Source of the DNA: Acidobacteriota bacterium
GTDB lineage: Bacteria > Acidobacteriota > Blastocatellia > Pyrinomonadales > Pyrinomonadaceae
Length of the DNA stretch: 9,716 nt
NCBI GenBank assembly: GCA_003222935.1
Contig: QHXL01000073.1
Span: 794 to 10,509, forward strand
Reading direction: 5' to 3'
Every line of letters starts with the position of its first letter. Positions within the stretch are counted from its first letter, which is position 1. Below, in pieces: positions 1 through 8,132 of the stretch. The notes below the pieces were generated by a model. The model saw only the letters and a list, made by a program, of their open reading frames with translations, made no database searches and was not told the origin of the DNA. Both the position numbers and the translations under genes were made by a program.

Positions 1-25
1 TGATTCGAATCTTCTGATCGTCCAT
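1..25 (-). CDS. Start of a probable response regulator (5' fragment)
   Basis: Only the first eight codons are in the window, starting with the ATG at 25..23 and reading MDDQKIRI before the edge. A short polar start followed by a basic and then hydrophobic beta-strand (KIRI...) is how NarL/FixJ-type receiver domains usually begin (typically continuing as LIVDDH). The start lies 18 bp after the stop of the histidine kinase on the same strand, which is normal spacing for a kinase/regulator operon. The upstream ribosome site is weak (a GGGG run about ten bases before the ATG). The assignment rests mostly on position next to a HisKA_3 kinase that has no receiver or DNA-binding domain of its own. 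The remaining sequence is outside the window, so the call stays tentative. Confidence 0.55.
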
Positions 26-43
26 TTCTAAACCCCGAGATGC

Positions 44-3004
44 TTAGCTTGTGATCGGCACATCAACAATAATCTCAGTTCCGTTTCCGGGTGAACTGAC
101 AATACCGAGTTTGCCACCGATTCGCTCGGTTCGTTCCCGCATTCCAATTAATCCGAAATGACCGTTTGTCTCTACCGTCGTCTGATCAAAGCCAAGGCCA
201 TCGTCACGTACGCTTAGTCGCACGTGAGAACTATCAAAATCGAGATTGATCAGAACTTTCTGTGGCTGAGCATGGGAGACGGCATTGTTAATCGCTTCTT
301 GTCCGATACGCAACAGATTATCTTCTACAGCTTCAGGCAATGGTCTAAAGGTACCACTTACCTGCACCTGCGTGTCGATTGGTCTACCTGCATTTGAAGT
401 TAAACGTCTCGCAGTTTCACTCAGGGCCGTCGGCAAATCGGCGTTATCGAGCGCTTGCGAGCGTAGGTCCCACACATACCTGCGAGCCTCGGCAATTCCA
501 TGCCGAACGAGCAACCGCACTCGATCCAGATGAGCTTTAGCTGTGTCGGCGCTCGGCGGCATAGTACGCGCCACCACTTCAAGTTGCACTGAAATGCCGA
601 GCATTTCCTGCGCGAGGTTGTCATGTATCTCTCGGGCAATGCGCGTTCGTTCCGCTAATACGGCAGCGAACTGCGCCCTCATTCTGCGCACACGAAGCTG
701 ATAAACCTGCCAGACGATCAATCCCAACAACAGGACCAGGAATCCGTAAAACCAGTACGTCTGATAGAAGTGCGGACGCAGGTAGAACTCAATAACCGCG
801 CCTTCCATATTCCAAACTCCGTCATTGTTCGCCGCAATGACGCGAAACTTGTAATTGCCTGGTTTTAGATTTGTATAGAACGCTCGCCGACTACTGCCGT
901 CAATCCAGTTCGGATCAAAACCTTCCAACTTGTATTTGAATCTTAACTTGTCAGGCGCGATGAAGCTCAGGGCCGCGAAATAAAAATCCAAACGAGTCGT
1001 GCCGGGCGCCAGTTGCATGGCGCCCGTCAGCGGTACTAACTGGTCATCTATTCGAACCTGCTCGATTAGAACCGGTGGAGGCTGTCGGTTGAAGTGGGCA
1101 CTGGCGGGATCAATCATCGCCACCCCTTTGACGGTCGGGAACCAAAGCTTTCCATCATTGCCTTGCCACCCGGCTGGATAGCCACCACCGCTACATTCAC
1201 GCGTCAACATTCCATCCGATGTTCCGTAGATGCTGGCGTTTAGAAGTTGAAGTTTGCCGTCTGCGACATCGGTCAATTCAGTCTGGCTAATCTTAAAGAT
1301 ACCCTTGGGCGAGCTGAACCAGAGGTATTGCTGACCATCTTCCAGTATTCGATAGATGACGTTGTCCAGCAAACCCTGGCGAGTCGTGTACGACGTAAAG
1401 CGGCCCTCACGCAGTCGATTTAAGCCACCACCGTTTGTTCCGATCCAGATATTTCCTTTTCGATCTTCATGCAGCGCCGTAATTACATCGCTCGATAATC
1501 CATCCTTCGTGGTGAAGTTGGTGAACCTTCCATCTCTAAACTTGCTCAAACCGCCACGGGTTCCAATCCACAAGTTGCCGTTCGAATCTTCCAGGATCGA
1601 ACCGATGAAGTCGTTTGCCAGTCCTTGCTTTGTCGAAAACCTGGTGAACTCTCCGTCCTTGATTCGATTTAGACCGTTCGACGTTCCAACCCAGACGCTA
1701 TTACTACGGTCGACATAAATCGATCGGACCGAATCACTCGACAAACCATCGGCCACGGTCAGTGTCCTAAACCTGCCATCCTTTAGCTCATTTAGACCAT
1801 CAGGAGTTCCAATCCATAGCGTTCCCTTGTTGTCGCCAAAAAGTGACAGCACGACATTGCTGGACAAGCCGTCGCTGGTCGTAAAGTTTGTGACCTTGCC
1901 ATCCTTCATCAAACTCAAACCACCACCATTAGTGCCAACCCAGATCGCACCGGCATTGTCCTGGTAAATAGCCTTAATAAGATCACTCGCCAATCCCTGT
2001 TTGGTAGTGAAGGTAGAAAACTTCTTGTCTCGAATTAGATTCAGGCCGCCCGCTTCAGTACCAATCCAGATGCTACCTTCGCGATCCTCAAAAATTGAGA
2101 GTATGAGGTTACTGGAAAGTCCCTCGGCGATAGACAAGCCAGCTGCACTTAACCGAGCGAGTCCACCCGAAGTACCTATCCAGACAGAACCCTCGCGATC
2201 GGAGAGCAAGTAGTTGATATGGTCGTCTGGTAACCCATTCTTGGTTCCGTAAGTTACGACTTCGTCTCCTTTGAAACTTACCAGACCATTGCTGGTACCA
2301 AACCACAGACGCCCTGATTCATCTTGAACAGCAGTGGTGACGCTGCGTCCTGCCAGTTCCTGCATGGGCTTGGTATTAATCACCGTTTCGTTTCTAAGGC
2401 TGGTAACTCCGTTCGCCGAACCAAGCCAGAGTATGCCGTTGGCATCGAGTAGAAGGGTTTGGATGTTTTCGTGAACTGTGCTGATCGCGCTAATCGAGTT
2501 GCCAGCGTAGCGAGCCAATCCGGTTACAGTCGCTATCCAGATTGTTCCGCTTTGATCTTCAGCTAATGCCGAGACATTGTTGTCCGGCAATCCTTCCGCC
2601 GTAGTGAACGACGTGAAGTTGCCGCCCTGCAATCTCGCCAGTCCATACGAAGTGCCGATCCAGAGTGCACCTAGACGATCTTCAAACAGACACCTGATAT
2701 CGTTGCTCTTCAACTGTGGGGTATTCTCTTTATCGAAGACGACGAAACTCACCCCATTGAATCGGGCCAGCCCTTCCTGAGTGGCGATCCATAAGTAGCC
2801 ATCTTGAGTTTGGATGATTGTCTGAATGGTGTTTTGAGGCAGACCACTCTCGGTCAACCACACTTGCGTAGCAAATTCAGATAGACTCCTATTCGGATTA
2901 AGGGCGAGTGTGGTCGTGGTAAAAAGAGGTAGCAGCAGCACGAGAATGCCCTGCGACAATCGTAGGACTTTACGGATAACCGCGTTGCGCTGACACTTTC
3001 TCAT
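44..3004 (-). CDS. Membrane sensor histidine kinase with two-component-regulator propeller and Y_Y_Y domains
   Basis: This is a sensor kinase expected to bind a ligand, probably a glycan fragment, in the periplasm and phosphorylate a partner regulator in the cytoplasm. A hydrophobic segment at residues 17-35 acts as signal peptide or anchor. Residues about 50-633 contain 14 repeats with the core W-(I/F/V)-(G/A)-T-x-x-G-L, spaced about 41-42 residues in the middle of the array, which fits two seven-bladed Reg_prop propellers. A Y_Y_Y domain follows at about 680-743 (YKLEGFDPNW, then LKPGNYKFRV), then a membrane helix at about 750-770. The kinase core is HisKA_3 type with phospho-acceptor H794 in REIHDNLAQ, and a HATPase domain with the N box at N906/N907, DDGLGFD at 934-940 and GLIGMRER near 950-957. 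All catalytic motifs look intact. No receiver or AraC domain is fused, unlike Bacteroidetes hybrid sensors, so the next gene is the likely partner. No clear Shine-Dalgarno precedes the ATG at 3004; it was chosen because it lies just before the signal segment. Confidence 0.93.
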   Translation of the reverse strand: MRKCQRNAVIRKVLRLSQGILVLLLPLFTTTTLALNPNRSLSEFATQVWLTESGLPQNTIQTIIQTQDGYLWIATQEGLARFNGVSFVVFDKENTPQLKSNDIRCLFEDRLGALWIGTSYGLARLQGGNFTSFTTAEGLPDNNVSALAEDQSGTIWIATVTGLARYAGNSISAISTVHENIQTLLLDANGILWLGSANGVTSLRNETVINTKPMQELAGRSVTTAVQDESGRLWFGTSNGLVSFKGDEVVTYGTKNGLPDDHINYLLSDREGSVWIGTSGGLARLSAAGLSIAEGLSSNLILSIFEDREGSIWIGTEAGGLNLIRDKKFSTFTTKQGLASDLIKAIYQDNAGAIWVGTNGGGLSLMKDGKVTNFTTSDGLSSNVVLSLFGDNKGTLWIGTPDGLNELKDGRFRTLTVADGLSSDSVRSIYVDRSNSVWVGTSNGLNRIKDGEFTRFSTKQGLANDFIGSILEDSNGNLWIGTRGGLSKFRDGRFTNFTTKDGLSSDVITALHEDRKGNIWIGTNGGGLNRLREGRFTSYTTRQGLLDNVIYRILEDGQQYLWFSSPKGIFKISQTELTDVADGKLQLLNASIYGTSDGMLTRECSGGGYPAGWQGNDGKLWFPTVKGVAMIDPASAHFNRQPPPVLIEQVRIDDQLVPLTGAMQLAPGTTRLDFYFAALSFIAPDKLRFKYKLEGFDPNWIDGSSRRAFYTNLKPGNYKFRVIAANNDGVWNMEGAVIEFYLRPHFYQTYWFYGFLVLLLGLIVWQVYQLRVRRMRAQFAAVLAERTRIAREIHDNLAQEMLGISVQLEVVARTMPPSADTAKAHLDRVRLLVRHGIAEARRYVWDLRSQALDNADLPTALSETARRLTSNAGRPIDTQVQVSGTFRPLPEAVEDNLLRIGQEAINNAVSHAQPQKVLINLDFDSSHVRLSVRDDGLGFDQTTVETNGHFGLIGMRERTERIGGKLGIVSSPGNGTEIIVDVPITS

Positions 3005-3072
3005 TTTGAAAAAGTAGTGTAATTAACTAAGAGCATGGAATTGGTCATCAACATAGTGTTTAGGAAATCGCG

Positions 3073-3597
3073 ATGAAGAACCTGAAGCCCTATCTGGCAA
3101 TCCTTCAAGTGCTGCTGTTTTTCGCAGCCACTGTTATCAATGCGGCACCGGCTCGCTGGAGAACGGTAACCGCTGATGAATTGCGTAAGCTAATTCCGGC
3201 GCGAGCCCCGGTGGTGAAAGAAAACATTGAAACTGAATTCCGCACAGCTTCCGGGGTTACCGACGGAAAGGGAAAATTCATCGCTGGCGTCGTGATGATT
3301 ACTGCCGGTTATTCGGCCGAAGGCAAATACTCACATTTCTTCGTGACCCAGGCCCCAATAAAAATGGGCAATCTCTCCTTGTCTCCCGGTGAATATGTCT
3401 TCGGTTATCAAAGGACTGGCGACGATGCAATCCGTGTCAGCTTCTATCGTGCCTCGAGTGGCGACTCGGTGGGCGACTTCGAAGCCCAGATTAATCGCAA
3501 AGGGCATCTGGTTACTTCCCTATTGATTCGTCCGCCTTCAAGCGGCAAAGGAAGCATACAGGTCGGCAGATTTGTCTGGGACTACTGGGCCGATTAA
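3073..3597 (+). CDS. Small exported protein of unknown function
   Basis: A 174-residue protein with a clear Sec signal peptide: positive start (MKNLK), hydrophobic core at about 7-22, and likely cleavage after the alanines near residue 25. The mature part looks rich in beta-strands and has no cysteine, no catalytic motif I recognise and no membrane helix. Regions likely to be conserved are the segment around IPARAPVVKENIETEFRTAS (42-60), GYSAEGKYSHFF (79-90) and SPGEYVFGYQRTGDDAIRVSFY (104-125). I associate this pattern with exported hypothetical proteins of Acidobacteriota, but cannot name a domain. An AGGA at 3062-3065 lies seven bases before the ATG and supports the start. It diverges from the kinase gene across 68 bp and is followed by the GH3 gene after 88 bp on the same strand, so shared regulation is plausible but not shown. 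Confidence 0.8.
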   Translation: MKNLKPYLAILQVLLFFAATVINAAPARWRTVTADELRKLIPARAPVVKENIETEFRTASGVTDGKGKFIAGVVMITAGYSAEGKYSHFFVTQAPIKMGNLSLSPGEYVFGYQRTGDDAIRVSFYRASSGDSVGDFEAQINRKGHLVTSLLIRPPSSGKGSIQVGRFVWDYWAD

Positions 3598-3670
3598 CTC
3601 ATTCTGGACTTGAAAATTCGGCGCATCTAACGAAGAATTAGCGCGTCGTTTTCCTGCACACCATCTCGAT

Positions 3671-3676
3671 AAAGGA
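3671..3676 (+). promoter_or_regulatory. Ribosome binding site of the GH3 gene
   Basis: AAAGGA lies nine bases before the ATG at 3686. It supports that ATG, which opens directly into a signal peptide, as the true start. Confidence 0.6.
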
Positions 3677-3685
3677 ATCAACTCA

Positions 3686-6013
3686 ATGAGAGCCTGTTTA
3701 GCTGTCTTGCTTATCGCACTCTGTGTTCAGAGCTTTTGTCCGGCTATACAACAAACTGTAAGCGCGACAACGCCTGCCGTGCAACCCTTTGTTGATGAGG
3801 TGGAGGATAGTGACGTTTACTTCCAACGAGCGAGTGCGCGAAGAGGTCCGAAGAAATCCTTCAGCAGCGAGATAGCTGCACTCGTCGGTCGCATGACTCT
3901 GGAAGAAAAGGTCGGGCAGATGACTCAGCTCGAGATCGGAATGATCACTAAAGGCGACGGCGATAATATCCAGATCGATAATGAAAAACTGGAAAAGGCC
4001 GTGGTGAAATACGGATCAGGATCGATTCTCAACGTGAAGGATCAAGCTTTGTCGGTAGACAAATGGCACGAGATCATTCGAGCTATCCAGGAAGCCAGCA
4101 AACGCACACGACTGAAGATACCAGTGATCTACGGTATCGATTCGATCCATGGTGCAAACTACATTCAAGGGTCTACCTTGTTTCCACAGGAAATCGGCAT
4201 GGCGGCAACATGGAACCCCGCACTCATGCAACGCGGCGCTGAAGTCACGGCAGCGGAAACACGAGCAGCCGGAATTCCCTGGACATTCTCACCTGTTCTC
4301 GATCTCGGGCGCCAACCATTGTGGCCACGTTTTTGGGAAACCTTTGGTGAGGATCCGTATTTGGCAAAGGTCATGGGCGTGGCATTTGTGCGTGGCGTTG
4401 AAGGCGACGACGTATCGTCAAACAAAAAAGTCGCTACTTCACTGAAACATTACGTTGGTTATAGCTTTCCGCTCACGGGCCGCGATCGCACGCCTGCATG
4501 GATTCCAGAAAATTACATGCGTGAGTATTTTCTGCCGCCATTCGCTGCCGCGGTGAAAGCCGGCGCCCGTACAATCATGGTCAACTCAGCCGAAGTCAAC
4601 GGCATTCCCGGTCACATCAATCATCACCTGTTAACAGATATTCTCCGTACGGAACTTGGGTTTGATGGCTTTGTTGTTTCGGATTGGCAAGACATTAAGA
4701 AGCTGGTAACCGAATGGCGCGTCGCTGCTGATGAGAAGGAAGCAACACGTTTGTCGATCATGGCCGGTATCGACATGAGCATGGTGCCGAGCGACTACAG
4801 TTTTAGCGACATCCTGATCCAACTGGTGAAGGAAAACAAAGTTCCAACATCGAGAATAGACGAAGCCGTGAGCAGGATCCTTCTGGTCAAATATGAGCTT
4901 GGTTTGTTTGAACAGCCTGGGCCAGACGCTTCTTTGAAATCCAATTTTGCGACCAGCGCCTCTCGTGCAGTCGCGCTTGACGCAGCGCGCGAATCGCTCG
5001 TCCTGCTGAAAAATGAAAACTCTGTTCTACCGATAGCCAAAGACAAAAAGATCCTGGTTACTGGACCAACGTCGGATACTTTAATTTCCTTGAACAATGG
5101 TTGGACTTACTCTTGGCAGGGTGATAAGCCGGCGCTTTATCCGAAGGATCGGCATACGGTGCTCCAGGCAATTCGAGCAGTCGCCGGAGACAAAGTTAGT
5201 TATGTGCCTGGCGTCGCCTTTGATAAGGAGATTGATATCGACGCCGCCGTTCGAGCCGCACAGAGCGTTGATGTTGTCGTTGCTTGCATCGGTGAAGCTT
5301 CTTACACGGAAACTCCCGGGAACATTACGGATCTAACACTCAGCGAACCTCAACTGAAACTGGCTGAAAGACTGCAGGCCACTGGAAAGCCCGTTGTCCT
5401 GGTGCTAGTCGAAGGACGTCCTCGAGTTATCAATCGAATCGTTGAGGGAGCCAAGGGAATTCTCCTGGCTTTGAATCCGTCCAACGAAGGTGGCACGGCG
5501 ATCGCCGATGTTCTTTTTGGAGATTACAACCCAAGCGGCCGACTTCCCTTCACCTACCCTCGGACACCCAACGGACTTATTACTTACGACCATAAACTTT
5601 TCGAAACCGAAGCTACGTCGTACGGCAACACAGCATTCACCCCACAATTCACCTTCGGCAGTGGACTCAGCTATACGACGTTTGCGTACAGCGATCTTCA
5701 GGTAAGTCCGCAAAGTGTGTCGACGAATGGAGAAGTTAAGGTTTCGGTGTCGGTAACGAATAAAGGTCAGCGCGCAGGGAAAGAAGCCGTAATCGTTTAT
5801 GTTCGCGATGTTGTTGCTTCACTTTCGCCGCCGGGAAAACGAGTTCGACGTTTTGCTAAGATCTCGTTGGAACCGGGCCAAACACGAACCTTGACGTTCA
5901 CCATTCGTGCTGAGGAGCTGTCGTTCACGGGAACGAACAATAAGCCGGTACTCGAGCCTGGTGATTTCGAAGTACTGGTTGGCGGTCTTACCGGGAAGTT
6001 TAAGATTCAATAG
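3686..6013 (+). CDS. Exported GH3 beta-glucosidase (BoGH3B / barley ExoI type)
   Basis: A glycoside hydrolase family 3 enzyme that should release terminal beta-linked glucose from oligosaccharides in the periplasm or outside the cell. Residues 1-27 form a Sec signal peptide (probable cleavage after VSA). The (alpha/beta)8 domain spans about 60-405, with GIDSIHG (150-156), the substrate-pocket residues D206 and R215, the KH pair at 254-255, and the nucleophile D333 in FVVSDWQDI. The alpha/beta sandwich domain follows (about 430-640) with acid/base candidate E537 in CIGEASYTETPGN, which lines up with the barley ExoI motif GEHPYTET. A fibronectin-III-like domain ends the protein (about 675-772, with RRFAKISLEPGQT). 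The SDW nucleophile motif and the sequence GIDMSMVPSD resemble the xyloglucan beta-glucosidase BoGH3B more than E. coli BglX, so I give no gene symbol. The length of 775 is normal for the three-domain form. Cys18 does not sit in a good lipobox, so a lipoprotein is unlikely. It is the middle gene of a plus-strand run with the esterase downstream. Substrate specificity is inferred. Confidence 0.95.
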   Translation: MRACLAVLLIALCVQSFCPAIQQTVSATTPAVQPFVDEVEDSDVYFQRASARRGPKKSFSSEIAALVGRMTLEEKVGQMTQLEIGMITKGDGDNIQIDNEKLEKAVVKYGSGSILNVKDQALSVDKWHEIIRAIQEASKRTRLKIPVIYGIDSIHGANYIQGSTLFPQEIGMAATWNPALMQRGAEVTAAETRAAGIPWTFSPVLDLGRQPLWPRFWETFGEDPYLAKVMGVAFVRGVEGDDVSSNKKVATSLKHYVGYSFPLTGRDRTPAWIPENYMREYFLPPFAAAVKAGARTIMVNSAEVNGIPGHINHHLLTDILRTELGFDGFVVSDWQDIKKLVTEWRVAADEKEATRLSIMAGIDMSMVPSDYSFSDILIQLVKENKVPTSRIDEAVSRILLVKYELGLFEQPGPDASLKSNFATSASRAVALDAARESLVLLKNENSVLPIAKDKKILVTGPTSDTLISLNNGWTYSWQGDKPALYPKDRHTVLQAIRAVAGDKVSYVPGVAFDKEIDIDAAVRAAQSVDVVVACIGEASYTETPGNITDLTLSEPQLKLAERLQATGKPVVLVLVEGRPRVINRIVEGAKGILLALNPSNEGGTAIADVLFGDYNPSGRLPFTYPRTPNGLITYDHKLFETEATSYGNTAFTPQFTFGSGLSYTTFAYSDLQVSPQSVSTNGEVKVSVSVTNKGQRAGKEAVIVYVRDVVASLSPPGKRVRRFAKISLEPGQTRTLTFTIRAEELSFTGTNNKPVLEPGDFEVLVGGLTGKFKIQ

Positions 6014-6017
6014 TTTT

Positions 6018-6111
6018 TTGGAGTGCGGGGACTCGTCACCGCTTTTATAAATTGAGTCGCGGCTAACGGCGGCCCGCTGTACCAAAGCGGTGACAAGTCC
6101 CCGCACTCCAA
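6018..6111. repeat. Long inverted repeat between GH3 and esterase genes
   Basis: The arms are 6018-6045 and 6084-6111, 28 nt each, complementary at 27 of 28 positions (the mismatch is C6034 against A6095), around a 38-nt loop. The left arm opens with TTGGAGTGCGGGGACT and the right arm closes with AGTCCCCGCACTCCAA. The loop holds a smaller GCGG/CCGC pairing. It fills almost the whole intergenic gap. It is not a standard terminator: no T-tract follows it on either strand. Its form suggests a REP/REPIN or miniature mobile palindrome, or an mRNA stem affecting the next gene. Copy number elsewhere in the genome cannot be seen. Confidence 0.9.
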
Positions 6112-6115
6112 GGAG
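6110..6115 (+). promoter_or_regulatory. Strong Shine-Dalgarno of the esterase, touching the inverted repeat
   Basis: AAGGAG lies six bases before the ATG at 6122, an ideal spacing. Its first two bases are also the last two bases of the right arm of the inverted repeat, so a stem formed in the mRNA would end directly at the ribosome site. Confidence 0.75.
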
Positions 6116-6121
6116 TTCAAC

Positions 6122-8122
6122 ATGAAAACGTTCAGACTGTTTCTAACGGCCGTAGCTAGTGTCCTTATTCTGGTTTTCGTTCAACCTGCTTTCGCCAAAG
6201 TTAAGGTCCCATCCTTGATTGGCGACAACATGGTTCTGCAGGCAGGAAAGAAGGTTAGGATCTGGGGTTGGGCCGACCCACAGGAATCAATCACGGTTGA
6301 ATTCGCGAATGCCAGGACAACAACGATCGCGGATGCCAAAGGGAATTGGCAAACTCTGATTGGACCATTCAAGTCAGGTGCATCACTTGTTCTGACAATC
6401 ACCGGTACTAACACTCTATCCTTCAAAAACATTCTCATCGGAGAAGTTTGGGTCTGCTCGGGTCAATCCAACATGGAGTGGCCACTCATCAACACGACCG
6501 GAGCGGCTGAGACTGTCGCCCAGTCAAACTTTCCCGACATCAGACTTTTTACCGTTCCCAAGAAAACCTCGGCAGTACCGTTGAACGATGTAGAGGGTCA
6601 CTGGGTAGTGGCGAGTCCGGACCAGGTCGGACAATTCTCAGCCGTTGCCTACTATTTTGGTCGTGAGCTACATCAAAAACTCAAGATTCCGGTCGGCCTG
6701 ATTCACACATCGTGGGGCGGAACACCAGCGGAAGCATGGACCAACCGCGACCTATTAGCGACCTCAGAACTGCAACCAATTCTCGATCGCTTTGAGGCTG
6801 GGATGAAGGATATGCCGGAGCGGCAGCGCCTCTTTGAGCAACAGCTATCAGCATGGGTGAAACAGAATCTCTACGTGGACGAAGGGAACAAGGGCGAAGC
6901 GCTGGGATATGCCGATCCCAACACGTCAGTTGCTGACTGGCAACAGATGGTCTTGCCGCAGTTCTTTGAGACGGCCGGGTTGAAGATCGATGGCGCAGTC
7001 TGGGTTAGAAAAGAAATAGACGTGCCTTCCTCATGGGTAGGAAAGCCTTTGCAATTAAATCTTGCCGCGATTGATGATCAGGACACTACTTACTTTAATG
7101 GAAAGCGAGTGGGTGGCATCGGCGGCGAAACACCTAACAGCTATTCCATTCTGCGGCATTACCAAATTCCCGCAGAACTCGTTCGGAGTGGTCGCAACGT
7201 AATTGCAGTGAGAGTCTTTGACAGTGCCGGCGAAGGCGGTTTTGGAGCCGGGGACATGTCTATAAAGCCAACCGGAGATACGGCAGCAGCGATCCCGCTT
7301 AGTGGCCCATGGAATTACAAGATAGAACTGGGATTGCCTCCAAAAGCTCCCGATTGGGGCTCGCGGCCGGAAGCCCCTGGCCCACATAATCAAAATAGCC
7401 CGGGAGTGCTCTACGACGCGATGCTTGCCCCGGTCATTCCGTTCACCGTTCGCGGCGCAATCTGGTACCAGGGTGAAAGCAATTCGGGTCGAGCCTATCA
7501 ATACCGCACGCTGTTCCCCACTATGATTAGGAACTGGCGCACGGCGTGGGGTGACAACGATTTTCCGTTCTACTTTGTCCAGTTAGCCAACTGGCAGCCA
7601 ATCAAAGCTGAACCCGGTGACAGCGAGTGGGCAGAACTTCGCGAGGCTCAAACCTTAACCCTGCGAGAGCCACAAACTGGCATGGCCGTAACTATCGACA
7701 TCGGTGAGACCAACGATATTCACCCGAGAAACAAGTTAGACGTGGGTCATCGGTTAGCTGTTTGGGCCCTGGCAAAGACTTACGGGCAATCGCTCGAATA
7801 CTCCGGTCCACTCTTCAAGTCGTTCTCAGTAGAAGGCAATCAGATTCGCTTGAAGTTTGATCACGCCAGTGGTCTCAAGACTTCCGATGGCGGGCCGTTA
7901 AAAAGTTTTGCAATCGCCGGGGAGGATCATCGATTCGTTTGGGCGGAGGCGAGAATTGAGGGCAACGATATCGTGGTATCGAGTAAAGAAGTTGCTAAAC
8001 CGGTGGCAGTTCGTTACGCGTGGGCCGACAATCCAATAACTAATCTCTACAACAAAGCAGGCCTGCCAGCTTCACCTTTTCGTACAGACACCTGGCCCGG
8101 CGTGACTGTCAGTAGAAAGTAA
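6122..8122 (+). CDS. Exported sialate O-acetylesterase-family carbohydrate esterase with inserted GH2-like beta-sandwich
   Basis: An esterase of the SASA (sialate O-acetylesterase, SGNH-like) family, expected to remove acetyl groups from sugars outside the cytoplasm. Residues 1-25 are a Sec signal peptide with cleavage after AFA. A small beta domain (about 27-105) precedes the first catalytic block VCSGQSNMEW, with nucleophile S116. TSWGGTPAEAW (196-206) and IWYQGESN (447-454) are family signatures, and D532/H534 in NDIHPRNK complete the catalytic site. Between the two halves, about 270-395, lies an inserted segment (AVWVRKEIDVPSSW, TYFNGKRVGG, YQIPAELV, RNVIAVRVF) that looks like the jelly-roll sugar-binding domain of GH2 enzymes. 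It lies 108 bp after the GH3 stop. Despite the family name, the location beside GH3 and GH2 genes suggests plant or microbial polysaccharide acetyl groups rather than sialic acid, but this is inferred. Length of 666 is typical for members carrying the insertion. Confidence 0.93.
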   Translation: MKTFRLFLTAVASVLILVFVQPAFAKVKVPSLIGDNMVLQAGKKVRIWGWADPQESITVEFANARTTTIADAKGNWQTLIGPFKSGASLVLTITGTNTLSFKNILIGEVWVCSGQSNMEWPLINTTGAAETVAQSNFPDIRLFTVPKKTSAVPLNDVEGHWVVASPDQVGQFSAVAYYFGRELHQKLKIPVGLIHTSWGGTPAEAWTNRDLLATSELQPILDRFEAGMKDMPERQRLFEQQLSAWVKQNLYVDEGNKGEALGYADPNTSVADWQQMVLPQFFETAGLKIDGAVWVRKEIDVPSSWVGKPLQLNLAAIDDQDTTYFNGKRVGGIGGETPNSYSILRHYQIPAELVRSGRNVIAVRVFDSAGEGGFGAGDMSIKPTGDTAAAIPLSGPWNYKIELGLPPKAPDWGSRPEAPGPHNQNSPGVLYDAMLAPVIPFTVRGAIWYQGESNSGRAYQYRTLFPTMIRNWRTAWGDNDFPFYFVQLANWQPIKAEPGDSEWAELREAQTLTLREPQTGMAVTIDIGETNDIHPRNKLDVGHRLAVWALAKTYGQSLEYSGPLFKSFSVEGNQIRLKFDHASGLKTSDGGPLKSFAIAGEDHRFVWAEARIEGNDIVVSSKEVAKPVAVRYAWADNPITNLYNKAGLPASPFRTDTWPGVTVSRK

Positions 8123-8132
8123 TTGGGTTTCC

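Noticed and set aside
1356..2213. Plus-strand open frames opposite the kinase propeller region.
   Set aside because: They arise from the antisense of the repeated WIGT-type codons, lack ribosome sites and show low-complexity composition; shadows of the kinase gene.
3022..3051. Possible promoter for the kinase gene on the minus strand (TTGATG, 18-bp gap, GTTAAT).
   Set aside because: Each hexamer matches only four of six consensus bases and the resulting leader would be very short; not enough to call.
3015..3059. Direct repeat TAGTGT at 3015-3020 and 3054-3059 in the divergent gap, possibly an operator.
   Set aside because: Six bases repeated once in AT-rich DNA is expected by chance, and the spacing fits no known operator type.
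3621..3654. Small imperfect hairpin (GCGC...TAA against TTAGCGC) followed by GTCGTTTT after the 174-residue gene, possible terminator.
   Set aside because: The stem needs a three-base bulge and the T-run is short and offset; too weak.
6018..6111. Reading the inverted repeat as a rho-independent terminator for the GH3 gene.
   Set aside because: T-residues precede rather than follow the stem on the plus strand, and the minus-strand exit is A-rich; the loop is 38 nt.
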